From assembly GCA_015698045.1 (NCBI GenBank), contig BLAL01000281.1, positions 248,001-312,000 on the forward strand: 64,000 nt of DNA, given 5' to 3'. The translations under genes and the position numbers were made by a program. The notes beneath the pieces were generated by a model, which saw only the letters and a list, made by a program, of their open reading frames with translations, was not told where the DNA came from and did not search any database. Every line of letters starts with the position of its first letter. Within the stretch, counting starts at the first letter, position 1. The stretch is from Rhizophagus clarus (taxonomy: Eukaryota; Glomeromycota; Glomeromycetes; Glomerales; Glomeraceae). Below, one piece after another: positions 1 to 13,024 of the stretch.

Positions 1-1369
1 AAGTTCACGATTATACAATTCGGACTTTAAGTCTCGAATGATTTCTTCCTATAACAAAATATTCAAAAAATGAAAAAAGGAAATGTTAGTAATATTAATC
101 ATAGTTCTAGCTTTATTCATTTTTTACATACGTCTCTTCTCAAATGGTCCATTTTTTTGAATAAAAGAAATAAAAATTCAATTACAAAAAGGAAGTTTGA
201 GAGTTTTTCCGTAAACATATACAAATATATCTCTTAATTGTTTACATTATAAGTCAGGTTTAGACTATTAAGGTAATTCACATGATTATCAATCAATTTT
301 GTCAATAAAAAGGCTAATTGCTCAAGAGTCACAAATAAAATGATTAATAAAAAAAAAAAAATTTTCGTTGCGCAGTTAACGCGTCTTCTAATTCCATGAA
401 TCGTATAGATAAAATTTGAATGAGAGTAGAATGTCAGTGAATGAGAACTCACATTACCGTTCACAATAATACCCATGACTTATGATGAATTCTGATGTAC
501 AGTTGAACATGATTCTTTGAGTTTTGAATCAATTTCTCAATCGAGCTAAATTAAGTACTGATATGGATAATTATTACAAATATCGAAAGTACATCGTGAC
601 CATTTTTTAGACAAAAATATCAATAGTACGCAAAATTCAAGCTGCTTTATCACAAGTCACAACGCCTATCTATCTGCGCTTTTTAAGGAAAGATGCGAAC
701 GTTGATAAGGATCAACGTGTCACAAGCGTAAAGATAAGTATCTGATGGAATCTTATAATGAGAATCTGATCAAGTAAATATTGACAGAATAATATTTTTT
801 CCTTGTAATTTAAGTTATTAATAATTTAATAAAATAAAATATGTATTATATTTATTAAATGCGCATTTATTCATTCTTGTAAAAGTATTTTGGGTTATAT
901 TCAAGTTTCTTAAATGGATAACGAATACGAAAAACACCACATTTCTGGCGTTTCATATATTGCAGATTGTTTAACGCCTGCACTACTTCAGGAATTAAAC
1001 CATAATAGTAGTTAGTTTTAATCAGTATACGAACGTAAATAGTTTATAGTGTTTTAACGATTTATAGCGAATTTAAAGACATACTAAAGAATATCACGTT
1101 TCGAATTTATATTAAAAGGATTAAAATTTAAAAGGGATCATAAAACACAGATTACTTAATTTGTACGCTTTCACTTTTTTCCGAGCGGATTAGCGAAGAA
1201 AAAGGATAGAATAACTTTATATGTATCAAAGATTAAATAGCTTCGAATAAACACTAAATATATAACACTTCTCATTTTGGCAAGTATATTGACCATCCAG
1301 AGACCAAGGAAGGTAACTAACCGACCCAAACAAAAAGTAGGGAAACAATTTAGCACTTTTATTATCATA
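1..1369. other. AT-rich flank, no supported gene
   Basis: No coding region is supported here. A short plus-strand reading frame from about 914 gives a plausible 33-residue peptide (MDNEYEKHHISG...), but nothing around it extends it. The rest is AT-rich sequence with short runs of A or T. Confidence 0.4.
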
Positions 1370-3224
1370 ATGTGACCTTAACAGTAGGTTATAAAATTCG
1401 TTTATATAGTCAAATATCCCAAGCCTTCTTTGCCTTTTGTGGGGTGTATCAACTTCGGATTTGTATACATTCTCATTTATAGTGAGCTTGTTCCCAGACT
1501 TGACCGTCTTTAAAACGTCTTTCTGTAAAAGTAAACCAAGCATCATCAATATCCTACAAGGGCTCCATGAATTTGCTATCTGAAAATTCATGAGAAATTT
1601 TATGTTCAAAGCGAATTGTTCCATATCGTTAAACGTATTGGGAAGCTTTAAGTTCACTAACTCATCGTCAAGCAGTTTGTACCTTTGGAATCGGGGCCTT
1701 TTACCTTTGAGAATTCGACAATTCCTATTGTCTGATGGTCCTTTTTCTTGTCTTGAGCTACCAAAGTATAGATATAACTCAAACTTATTAGAAATTCGAA
1801 ATTGATAATAACCAATTCCGGTCCAACACATCTTGATGCATCCTGAAGAGCCTATTCACAATGTATATCTATTGCGAATGTTCTTTCGAGATCTGGTAGT
1901 TTTGATTCAGGATTAGTTGGGGCTTCCAGACATACAGAACCGTTCACCATTAATGTTGTAACACTTTGAGACAGATTTACAACAAGAAAATATATAACTA
2001 CATATAAATGCGTCATTAACTCTCGTGCCCTTCGTGAAGGAAAGGATCAAAGCGTCCTGCAACAAAAGACTTTCGTACGAAGGTGAATGTGTGGACACAG
2101 TCGCACATATCCTCCATAAATTGACTGCAGTAATCCTTAAACTCGAGTGTTGTGTCCCAAATTTGTTTTCTTAGTACCTGGTTAAACCATGTTTGCTGTC
2201 CTTCATTCAACTTTGATCGTAAGATTTCCTTCACTCTAGGTGCATCATTCACGTCCAAATTCTTCAGATCGGACAGCAATTAGAGTATATTTTTTATGCA
2301 CAGAACGAAGCAAATTATGGGATTCTTCGCCATATAATTCACCATCATTACAATGTTGCGATTCGTCTTTAGTTGAATTCTCATTATTCACAGATGGAGA
2401 GATAGATTGTGATTTAGACTGGAAGATCGGATAGCAATTAGAATATATTTTTTATGCACAGAACGAAGCAAAATATATAACACCTCAAGTAATTCGTAAT
2501 TTGAAGTAGAATAGATATCTTTATTATTCAAATTTTGGGATTCTAAAAACGAATTGTTGTCAGCATCCGCGATTGGTTCGCTTAAGCCAAATGAATGACG
2601 TGTTTATAACAGATAGTAACAACTAATGAAAAACGCAATGAAACTTACGTGTATTGCCTCTTCTGTGATGAGTTTTGCTGATATTTCCCTCCTAATCATC
2701 AGAATCAGATTCGTGTCCTTTATTATTTATTGTGAACGCAGGAATAAATATAACTAAACACTCACGAATTTCGCTTTGGTGACTCTAATTGCTGACTAGA
2801 ATATAATTCTTTTCCTCTCACACTAATTGTACTATATGGATCAGGTCATATAATTAATAGAAGAGAAGGATCAGAAAGTTAATGTCATTATATTGAACTC
2901 ACCTTTTCAACTTCTTCGTTTTGTGCAAATGTATTAAGTCCAGTCAATCGCTCTTTTTTCATCTTTTATCAATCTCAAAGAAGTGATAATAATAATCTAA
3001 AATAAAATAAGTTAATAAGAATCAAGAAAAATATTATATTATAACAGCCGAGAATGTGAATAGAGTATTGATACTTCATCTGATAGAGCATAACAGATGA
3101 CAACACACCAAAGAAACCTAGAGTAGCATGCAGAATACTCCGTCTAGTATTGACTTGATTCGAAAGCCCAAGTTAATGCGCAAAATATACTAACCTTAAA
3201 TGATTTCTTTAGTGATGCTGCCAT
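1226..3224 (-). pseudogene. Lineage-specific multi-exon family gene, probably broken
   Basis: I do not recognise a function. N-terminal exons join cleanly with GT-AG introns: 3224-3195 (MAASLKKSFK), 2962-2903 (MKKERLTGLNTFAQNEEVEK), 2784-2766, 2691-2649, 2580-2484, then 2418 onward, a polar Ser/Asn/Glu-rich segment. Beyond about 2270 the coding signal moves to another frame (2279-2016: DLKNLDVNDAPRVKEIL..., ending FVAGRFDPFLHEG), and again near 1840 (ALQDASRCVGPELVIINFEF). A last segment around 1600-1370 holds TPHKRQRRLGIFDYINEFY. The general style resembles large fast-evolving gene families of Rhizophagus. I could not connect the middle frames with canonical introns, so this is either a decayed copy or a gene altered by the local duplication at 2266-2473. 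Exon order is firm at the 5' end and weak at the 3' end. Confidence 0.5.
2266..2473. repeat. 50-bp direct repeat pair, period 158 bp
   Basis: Bases 2266-2315 and 2424-2473 are nearly identical (about two mismatches in 50), both containing ATGCACAGAACGAAGCAAA. On the minus strand the upstream copy forms the end of an intron (acceptor at 2420-2419), while the other copy lies in an apparent exon. It looks like a short tandem duplication that copied a 3' splice region. Confidence 0.75.
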
Positions 3225-4972
3225 TTCGTTAAAGGATCGTATTTATATCCAATCTCGGTTAAACACTTCTTGTATTGAAATAAAGACTCTTAAAGATTTA
3301 GTTAAATCGTTTTTAAACAAAACTTGGGTATCGTCGAAATAATCCAAATGAGATTTAACTCGGATCAGTCTGGAGACAATTTTTATATATTCGCGTCACG
3401 CCGATCACTTTTGCTACCCCGAAATTGAGTGATTTCGAACCCCATATTGACACATCCAATCTAATTTCATTGGCTGATAGAGAAAAATTGATTTAAGATA
3501 AACAGATAGACAAAAACTTACACTCGACTATTTAGCATTTAAAAATTAATGTTTTTAAGAATTACCCAACTAAAAGAAGAACAACAAATTAATTTCAGTA
3601 TATTGCTATATTAAAGAGCTACTGCGTTCAAACAGTCACAACTAACGAAGTTGGGAAGTTCCGAGAACATCGTGAATTTTGTTTTCTGTACAGTGGATAT
3701 TGGTAGTGTTTATTATGAAATGGACATTATAGACTTTATAAATTAGGGAGGTACTAACCCTAACAGGTAAGCAGATTAATCAAATTTCTAAAATTGAAGA
3801 GAATATATATATTCTATTGTTCTTTTCAAAAGTTCACAAGATCATTTGATGATATAGATTACGAGGAAAGGGAATATTAAGCGATTGAAGAAAGAATTAA
3901 GATTAAAAAATTTTTTTTGAAAAAAATGATTAGTAAAATTGGGTGATTGAAATAAGCGAGCGGTAATCAACTTATTGAACTCTTTCTCCAAATCCTCTTA
4001 AATCCACCAATGTTGAAGAGAGGAAATATGAAGGACAATTATGATTCACTGGAGCCTTAAAAATGGGGGAAATTCGAAAAAAATCATATAAAATTCAAGC
4101 ACTTTAGTATTGCAGAATATCTCGTGCGAGATATCTCGTTGTAATAGAATAAGGGTTTTGTGCAAAGAGGAACTTCTTTAAGTAATTTTGTTCTCTAATC
4201 AATCTTCTCGTATTACTTCGTTACTCCATCAATGTTTATAATGAGTAATTTTTGAAGAGGAGAGCTGAACTGTGAACAATCAACAATGCGAACATAATAT
4301 TTGTGGCAGGAAAATTGCCCACGAATAAGCTACAGTGTGTGATAAATAAATATTATTTTATTTCTATCGTGACTAATTTAAGGTCTGTAAGGTTGTTCCG
4401 TGTACGCGAACGATAGTGATTATATAAATCTGGGTAAAATAATTTCGACCTTGGAAATGATCTTGTGAAAATATTAGAAACTTGCTTATAACTTTTTCTT
4501 GGAGAAAATTAAACTTCACCGATACTTTCACATCATCATTTTTATCTAATAAAGAATTATGTAATAAATAGGTTAAATTTCAAACTTTTATCTTAATTAC
4601 CATCGATTAGGTATAATTTTAATTATAACTTCAAAGAATTAGTGGATGATCGAAATTTACTTTTTGATTAGAGGAGTTGAAACCATTTTTTTTTTTATTA
4701 TAATATATAAAACCAAAAAAAAAAAAAAAAAGATAATTAGTAACCAATGTATATAAATAAGTTATATGTACATTTGGAAAACCAAACATCAATAAATTTT
4801 TTTTTTTCCTTTCTTTTTTATCACCAATTCATTCACTTATTCAACGTCCAATACTTCCAATTTGAACCATCCAAATATAATCAAAATAATAATGATAAGC
4901 CTATAAATAAATTAAAACACTAAAAACTTTTTTAAGTAACCTTTTTATTTTTAGGAAAAACCCAACGAAAAC
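3225..4972. other. Intergenic AT-rich stretch
   Basis: No open frame with coding character was found on either strand. It holds the putative promoter side of the 3224 gene and the 3' flank of the myotubularin gene, with T and A homopolymers near 4690-4730 and 4796. Confidence 0.45.
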
Positions 4973-7900
4973 CTAGACTAATACAAAATCAAGATCAGGT
5001 GGGCTATTTTCTATTGAATTTATACTAATATTAGAATTAATTTCATTGGAATTATGATTAGGATCCGCAAAATTGTTTGTACAAATAATTGAGCTTCTAC
5101 AAGATCTTGAAGGTGAAGTGGATGAAGTTCTTGTAATTCTCTGTGTTGTATTAGTTGATATGTTTGTTTGTCGCGTTCTTGACGTCGTTAGCATAGAATT
5201 GTCGAATTGAGCTTCTTTTAATAAATCAACTATAACTTTCGAATCCTGGCATTTACTTTGACACAAATAATGATCTTCTGATTGAGCTTCTTTGAGTAAT
5301 TCCGCCAACGTTTGTGATAAATCTTTTGAATCATCATCATTTTTTTGATGATGTCTAGATAAATAAACCCATTGTTGTTGTTGTTGTGAAAATGATGGAC
5401 CTTCTTCCTCCTCGTCATTTACGGGATAAACAGGTTTTAATCGTTCTTCTGAAAAATAATCTTCCTTTGCTGGTAATAATTCACTTGATGAAAGATATAT
5501 TGAAGAGGAAGAAGAAGATGGAGAAAGTGTATTAAAATGATTTTTATTCAAGATTGGTCTTTCTGGGGGCATGACTAAAAGAAATTTTGATTCCGAGTTA
5601 TTTTTAATAATCTTATTCCTATCATTAGATAAACGCGATTTATTTGAATTTTTTGGTAGTAGATTACTATCATCTCGTAAAACTGAAGATCCGATTAATT
5701 CAATATCTATTTCATCATTTTCTCCATTAGCATCTTTCTTATTGATCGTTGATTTGCTTTTCTTTTCCAATACAAAAGATCTCCAAACTTTCCAAACCTT
5801 TTCGGCGATTCTCCTTTCTTTTCTTCTCATTAACAATCTCATTAAATCAATATCAGAAAGGTGATCAGATCCTGATCCAGCCAAAAAAGGTCTTTCGCAC
5901 CCTGGAGGTGTAGATAGTAACGCTATAGAAAAATTATCTTTTGGAAAGTAATATTCCGTCCATAACGTAATCAATCTTGCTTCTGTATCCGGTTTCAATA
6001 CATCTTTCTTCCACTTATTATCGATCCAAATATTAATAGGTTCATAAGTTCTAATCTTTGGTTCATATCCTGCATTTCTGAACCATGGTTTATGTTCTCT
6101 AACCCATGTCCAAATACTTTTTGTTCTTTCTCTTAATTGTACATACTCTCTCTCGCATTCTGAATTACAAAGAAAATCTCCATATGGTGAATTTCCCGCC
6201 GCAGCTCTTGCTAAACATAAAAGAAAGAAATCATTGTATTCAAATGCGCGTGGATGCTGTTGTAGTAAATGATGTACGCATGTCAAGAATAAAAGAAAGA
6301 CCGGTGCGGGTGCTGATGGTACAATAATAGGTTCTTGACGATTAGGTTTAAAACATGAATATTCTTCTTCTGTGGATGAAATTATGGAATTATTGTTTTT
6401 AAGATTTTTAGGGAGTTCACCCCGTGCTCTAAATGGATGTCCAAACGCTATCCATTCTTTCTCTATTAATACCTGAAATCCTTTAATTGTACGATAAAAT
6501 GGATCCAGCATTATTTGTGCCAAAGACACTAATTGAGTTGTTCTGTCCCATCCATCCGTACAATGCTATAAAAAAAGACGTATCTTTATTAAAATTAACC
6601 TAAAATTGTTTTAGCATTGAAAATTAATTTTTTTTTTTTACGTACCACTAAAACACTTGCATCTTCTTCAACAATTCTTCCGATAACACCATGTTTTCCT
6701 CCGGCAGCTTTTAATAAATCAGCAACGTGACCTAACCAACCAGTAGATTCCAATACAGAAAACCATTTAGGAGATGAGCTATAAGTTGCAATAGCATTTA
6801 ACAAAGAAGCATGTGAAGAAGAGATTGCGTGAATGTTCGACAATCCCAGAAAATGTAAAGAAGTATTTGGAGGATAATTTTCACATTTTTCATAACCACC
6901 ATTTACAAAGCCGTTACCCAATGCAGCAGAATAACTTCTTGCATCTAAAATACAAATTTTTGTATTTGTACATTTTTCTTGTAAACCTACTTTTTTTTTA
7001 CTATTAACGTAAAGACTTTTATTGATATTAATTAATTGTTGTTGTTGTTCTTCATTAATGGCTTTAAGAACATCCTTTATTAATAATTCGTCTTCTACAC
7101 CTCTCCAACCTAATATTGATACCATTGGTTGACCGCTTCTCATTAATACATGACGACCTTTTTTCCAGCAAATTAACGGAAATCGACCATTTTTTCTAAA
7201 ATTTACAAGTTTTCTAAAGAATTCCGAACTCGATTGAAATACAGTTGAAACTTCATATGAGTGATCATCACTTGTATCAAATGATTCACAAGCAAATGTC
7301 GCATCTTTTTTAAGAATTCGGGAAGGTAAAATAAAATCTTTTGGGTAAGTTGGAGATAACGTAAAATCATCATTATAAGATACAATATTCCTAACATATT
7401 TTTAGAGATATAAATATTATTATTATTTAAAATGTTGAAAACATAATTCCTTATAATATTTACTCACCAAGAATCTTTGCTCATTTGTAACCTTTCAAAT
7501 TCTTTTTGAATATTGTAACCTTTAGACCAACCTAACTTTTGAATTCGTTTATACTTGTTCTCATCTAAACCCCTACTCATAGCATAATCATCATCTTCTT
7601 CTTCACTAGTATTTGCATCAAAAAGTTCTTCACAATATTTTTCTACCTTAGTTAATTCTCTTTTCTTTCCACCATTTTCGTCCTTTTCTTTTTTATTATT
7701 GATTTCACTTTCGCCCATACGAAAGGCAAAAACATTCTCAATGCTATTTGGATTAATGAATTTTTTTAAAGAAAAAGAAAAATCATGACATAATGAATTT
7801 GTTGATCTATTATTATTTGAAGTATAATTATGTTTTTGTTTAGAAAATTTAAATAAATATTTTAATGGGGAAAATTTTAGCGTTATTATGATTTGATTTT

Positions 7901-8370
7901 GTGATTCATCAATTTGTGAAATTGATAAATGCGGTATTTGTATTGCACGGGGATGGATTGTATCTGGTAATGATGATAATGAAGATGATGATAATGATTT
8001 TGAAATATTTTTTGATGGTTGATAATAAATTCGATAATTGGTGATTAATACTGTAGACTATTTATATTTTATTAATTGTGATGAATTTCATCGGTAATAG
8101 GATAAGAAAGAATGAGAAAAGAATTTGAAAGATTAGAAAAAATTTTTATGCTAAAAAAAAAAAAATCTTTTTTTTTTTAATAATGAGTACCTCATTATTG
8201 ACATCCAAATTATAATTCTCTCCACCCATGTTTCCATAACATTCGATAAATCCGCCGTCAACTGTAGCTTCATATAATGTTATCGAACTAGATTTTTCAA
8301 ATATTTTTTCTATTGTTTCACCAGGTAAAAGGTCTAGACCCGGAGGGAGATTTCGTTTTATGCTTCCCAT
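4973..8370 (-). CDS. Myotubularin-family phosphoinositide 3-phosphatase
   Basis: Four exons join in frame to 1035 residues: 8370-8191, 8057-7468, 7390-6646, 6565-4973, with GT-AG introns of 133, 77 and 80 bp. Myotubularins remove the 3-phosphate of PI3P and PI(3,5)P2 on endosomal membranes. Residues about 35-180 form the PH-GRAM domain (TVLITNYRIYYQP; later IENVFAFRMGE). The phosphatase domain follows (LGWSKGYNIQKEFERL, LSPTYPKDFILPSRI, NFRKNGRFPLICW, RSGQPM). The active site HCTDGWDRT starts at residue 506, so Cys507 and Arg513 of the C-x5-R loop are intact, and the enzyme should be active. Splicing precisely before H506 restores VLVHCTDGWDRTTQL. After about residue 650 comes a long Ser/Asn/Glu-rich tail with two copies of LLKEAQ. 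There is no FYVE domain. The start is the first ATG of the exon (MGSIKRNLPPG). The donor after residue 60 (GTACTC) is weak. Confidence 0.93.
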
Positions 8371-8823
8371 ATTTTGTTTGGTTTTTTTTTATAAAAAAAT
8401 ATTTTATATTATTATTATTATTATTGATAATATACTTTTTTTTCGAAAATACTTTTAAAAAAATTTTTTTTTTTGGGTGGGTATTTTTCTAGAGAAAATT
8501 TTTTTTGAAAGATGATTTTTTTTTTTTTGGTAAGTTGATCATCAAAATAATCAAAATAAAAATGTTGCAATAGTTGATATTCAAAGTCTGATGTCTTACT
8601 TTATATAGGATCTAATCAATAATCGGGTGTCAAACTGAAAATGAAAAAAATATTCAGTAATCATTTTTTTAAAAAGAGTTTTCATTCAAAATTACCTGAA
8701 TGATAAGTCTACAAAGTGCCGTGAGAGACACTCGCTAATTTTTTTTTAAAATTTTTTTTAATATTCGTTTTTTTTTTATTTTAATTTTATTTTATTTTAT
8801 TTTTATTTTATTTTATTTTGTTT

Positions 8824-8855
<32 letters not shown>

Positions 8856-9974
8856 CTAAAAAAAAAATTAAAAAAAAAAAGAGCAAAAGAAGCCCCCAAA
8901 ATAAAATAAAAAAATTTATTGTAAAAAAAAAGAAGAAAAAAATTCTTCTATAATTAAACAAAAATTATAATAAGACTAAAAAAATACATCGATAAAAAAA
9001 ACGGGATTAAAAAATTTTTTTTTTTTAAAAAAAAGCATATTCATTTATAATTTTATTAACTGGCGCAGAATATAGTTAAATTATTGGTTCGTTTATTACA
9101 CAAACTTCGTTAATATGAAGTAAAAATGGAACACATAATAATTTCTTTTTTTTTTTTGTGCAATTTACAAGAATTACAATTATTATAATTAGCGAATAAT
9201 TTTAAAGTGAATTCCGTTAAATTCCGTAGAAATTTTAGCGTTGAAAAAAAAAAAAAAAATCAAGATTACACTGAAAAATTTTTTTTTACAATATAATTTT
9301 TAACAATACAAGATGGAAAGTTGGCTTAGAATGATTTTCTAATTTATTTAGAAAATCCCGTTAAAATAAATATAAAAAAAAATGTAATATAAAAAACATT
9401 AACAAAAGAAAAAAAAACTAGACCATTTTTTGCTAAAATATCAATGTTTTTAAACTTAATTATTTTTTTTATCTCTTTGATCTTTCGAAATCTCTTTGAT
9501 TCTCGATTTGTAAATTTTGTTTTTGATTATACATTTTACCATTTCTTTTATTAGAAATAATTTCCGTTAGTTATTCTGATCTACCGATATAATTTATACT
9601 TTTTAAATCTGGCAATGAATGAAATTTTATTTCGTCTAGAAAATAGAAAAAACAATGGTACGGAAAAGAAGTCGATTACATCATTTTATCGGGTCCCGTG
9701 TTCTTTTCGATATCATTTATTGATTTTGGAATTTTTAATTTTAGTTATAATCGACGTTAAGGAGAAAATTTAAATGTATTTATAAAGGAATGCAAATGCA
9801 TTTCAAAAAACAAAATAACTTATTTTTGGATATATATTATTATAATAATGGTAAACTTGAATGAAATGATTTTTGATTATTAATATTTTTTTTTTGTTCT
9901 TCCGGATATATCTACCCGATAAAATAATAAGGTATGTACGTGCGGGCGCAGCAGTTTGGAGATGTTGATCATAC
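8371..9974. other. Intergenic, homopolymer-rich
   Basis: This is the 5' flank of the myotubularin gene and 3' flank of the CsbD-like gene. It is dominated by A and T runs (about 30 T near 8827-8856, TTTTATTTTATTTTA-like repeats at 8770-8826). No coding signal was seen. Confidence 0.5.
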
Positions 9975-10583
9975 TTATTCAAATTTATCATCAAACTTAT
10001 TCTCTTGAGAAGCATTATCAATTTCATTTTTTGCGAGTTCTCTTTGTTCTTTTCCTTCATCTTTTGTTTTTTTCTTTCCCGTAACTTTACCAATAGCTTC
10101 CTAATTTTTTTTTTCGCATAAATTTTTGTTGTTAACTCATTCTTGAATTTTAAAAATTACTTTTTTTAATTTGCAATACGCGTAAAAATAAATGTTATTT
10201 TACGCGTCTAAAATTTACCTTTAAAGATCCGGAAATAGTATTTTCAGTACCATGAAGAAAAGATGGTTTTTCATATTCTCTTGTTTTACCCTGACCACCG
10301 GGTATCTCTTTTTCAGTCTCGATACATGTACCAGTTTCACTTTGATTACTTTTATTGGGATCCTTTTCTTTAACGCGTTCTAATTTTGATGCCTCATTAT
10401 CCATAGACATTATGGGTCCTAATTATAATATTATGATTATTAAAGTATGCTGCGGTGATTTTCTAATCTTATACCGCAGGAAATCGGAAACTCACCAGGC
10501 ATAATAGATGCTCCAACGTAACCAACTGGTAATTCATTTTCAAATTTTGGTGGTGGATTGATATCACTTCTGAATTCCGCCAT
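9975..10583 (-). CDS. CsbD-like stress-response protein
   Basis: Three exons (10583-10496, 10418-10219, 10100-9975; introns of 77 and 118 bp) give 137 residues. It begins MAEFRSDINPPPKFENELP. The C-terminal part GSLKEAIGKVTGKKKTKDEG is a good match to the CsbD fold, known in bacteria as a general-stress protein. The same fold occurs in fungal 'mismatched base pair and cruciform DNA recognition' proteins such as Hmp1. The middle is hydrophilic (ETEKEIPGGQGKTREYEKP). It is small, charged and lacks a signal peptide or membrane segment, so a soluble cytosolic or nuclear location is inferred. It is divergent from the ZZ-finger gene. Two TGACGT motifs in the shared promoter fit stress regulation, as an inference only. 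The biochemical role of this family is unsettled. Confidence 0.8.
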
Positions 10584-10695
10584 AATTTAATAAAAAAAAA
10601 ATTGGATCAAAAAAATAAAAAAAAATTCCCTTGAGATCAAGTTTTTATAAATTTTGTCATGATCGTGACTTTATATTAAAACATTTACATGAGGA

Positions 10696-10717
10696 TGACG
10701 TTTTATTATCATGACGT
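10696..10717. promoter_or_regulatory. Two CRE-like TGACGT motifs in a divergent promoter
   Basis: TGACGT occurs at 10696-10701 and again at 10712-10717 (ATGACGTAAT), about 115-135 bp upstream of the CsbD-like start codon. TGACGT is the core bound by ATF/CREB-type bZIP proteins, which control stress genes in fungi. Function here is inferred from motif and position only. Confidence 0.35.
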
Positions 10718-11081
10718 AATTAGATGTCATTATCCGTAGTTTAATTGTTCAGCCTTTCAAAAAATCGAATTACAACATTACACGTAATATAAAATTATTT
10801 TCACAATTTTCACGTGTAAATACATTCAATGATCACATGCTTAAATTTTTACGAAACAAAAAATTATATACCCGTACTATCAATATATGTTTAAAATTAT
10901 CAATTTCGACTGAGTAAAAAAAGTTCAGTATTAAATGATAATCGATTATCTTACATTGGTGTAACTCTCAAATACCCACTTATTTTTGATTGTATAAATA
11001 GGAAATGCTTTTGTTTCAAAAAAGGGGGATTTTCTGTACACATTTTTTTTTTTTCCATCCCATTTTTTCTAAATCGAAAAA

Positions 11082-12616
11082 ATGATGGAACAAACATCAT
11101 CCAGCAATAGTAAAAAAGATAAAAACAAACCTATTGATTATAATGATTTAAAACAGTTAAAATCTAAATATTATGAATCAGAATTGGAAAAGGAAGGATT
11201 AAATTCTTTAGCGGAATCATTAAAAACGAAAATTCGTACATTACAACAACAAATCTTTTCTCAAGAAAGTTCTATCCAATTAGTTCGAGAATTAGAATCA
11301 CAAAAAGTGACTTTATTGGAACAAGCGGAAAATTATAAAAAAAGGGTTAATGATTCTGATTTACAGTTAAGTATTATTAAAAAAGAATTAACTTCATTAA
11401 GGGAAGAAAATAATGATTTTACAAGAAAGTATAATGAATTACAACAACAAAATGTTCAAATACGACAATTAAATAATTTATTAGAATTAGATAAGCAACA
11501 TTTAAATAAAAAATTAAGGGAGAGTGAGGATGAAAAAATTGTATTACAAAAAGAATTGGGACAATGTAATGAACAATCAAATTTAATCGAGGATAACATA
11601 CATGAAATAAAAAGTTCTTTTGAAAAATTAGATGCGGATTATCGTGTATTACAATGTAAAAATTCTGAATTGGAATTAGAAATTGAAAATTTACAATGTG
11701 AAGTTAAGAGACTTCGTGAAAAATGTGTTCTGCAATATCATGAAATTGATGAATCGAATAAATTAAATGGTAAATTAAAAGGTGATATCGAAGACTTACA
11801 ACGCCTTTTTATTGAACAAGATCGTGTCTTACGGGAGAAAAATCAGCAAGGTAAAGTTTGATTTTTTACCCTGTCAAAGAAAGAAGGAATGATAAGCTGA
11901 TGATTTCTTTGCACTTCAGAGAACGGAATACATCCGGCATATTGTAATGTGTGCAACAAATATATAGTAGGAGTTCGATATAAGGTAAAAATAAACAATC
12001 TTTTTAATCGCTCTAATCGATCATTAATTGATTTAATTATTTATTTATATATAAGTGCGGTCATTGTGATGATTATGATATATGTTCGAATTGTGAAACA
12101 TCAAATCACGATCGTAATCACGTACTTATTAAAATTAAACGCCCAATCAATAATGATAGATTTGTAAAAACTGCTTTATTGCCCGAATTTCAATTAATTG
12201 AACAGAATGAACAAGGTAATTCAATGTTTATTTTAAATTTATTAAATTTTTTCTTTTTATATTAAAAAATTATTTCTTTCTTTCTTAAAGATATCGATCA
12301 TAGGACTAATTGTAGTGTCTGTCACAAAAAGATTCGAGGTGTTAGATATAAGGTAAAATTAAAAGATTTCTTTAATGTTTTATTTAATATTTTATCTTTA
12401 TTAATTTTTAATTAACAAAATTCTATTTAACTCGTTTTATAGTGTGGACACTGTGCAAAATTTGAATTGTGTGTGAATTGTGAGGCATATCCATTTAATT
12501 TACATGATCCAACTCATGTATTTATAAAAATTAGAAGACCTGTACAAATTGATTCTAATGAAATCTTATTACCTTCAGAATTTCGATCCATCGTTAATAG
12601 ATCCTCTAATATATAG
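11082..12616 (+). CDS. Coiled-coil protein with two ZZ-type zinc fingers
   Basis: Five exons (11082-11850, 11920-11984, 12056-12215, 12291-12352, 12443-12616) join to 409 residues. Residues about 20-255 are one long coiled coil, rich in Glu, Lys, Leu and Gln (ELESQKVTLLEQAENYKKR). Two ZZ fingers follow: the first near residues 265-300 (CNVC, then YKCGHCDDYDICSNC, then HDRNH), the second near 339-375 (CSVC, then YKCGHCAKFELCVNC, then HDPTH). ZZ fingers bind two zinc ions and often recognise N-terminal or histone-tail peptides; NBR1/p62-type autophagy receptors carry one. Each finger is interrupted by a phase-0 intron at the same residue (between YK and CGHC), so the second finger arose by exon-pair duplication. 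No orthologue is named with confidence. The start has two tandem ATGs (11082, 11085). Confidence 0.85.
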
Positions 12617-13024
12617 AGCAAGTTTTATTCATAGATAACTTAAGAAGGGTTACTATTAAAGTTGTTGAACAAAATATTCATAGAAATTTAATTAATGAAG
12701 ATAATTTTTAATGGGAATTCTATATTTTTTATTCGCTTATATAATCTCTTTTAATAAATTTATTTTCAACTTTTCAATATTAATAACTTAAAAACCACTT
12801 TATATTAAAAAATATATATAATTTTATTGAAAATTTTTTAAAATAATGATGAATTAAAAAATGTAATTATAAAACTCGGAACAAGAATAAAGATCACTAA
12901 TGTTTTTTGAAAACTAAATACGAGAGTAAAACTCAAAAAAAAAAAAAGATCTATACTAGTAGTAGACTGAGAATTAATTTGAATTAAATTAAAATTAGAA
13001 ATTACCAATTTCCTTCACTAAATG
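12617..13024. other. Convergent intergenic region
   Basis: About 400 bp lie between the stops of the ZZ-finger gene (plus) and the bZIP gene (minus). It is AT-rich 3' flank on both sides, and no gene was seen. Confidence 0.5.

Noticed and set aside
234-476. 80-codon minus-strand open frame
   Set aside because: Composition follows the AT-rich background; no conserved pattern.
5571-5864. Plus-strand open frames inside the myotubularin gene
   Set aside because: They are shadows of the minus-strand coding frame.
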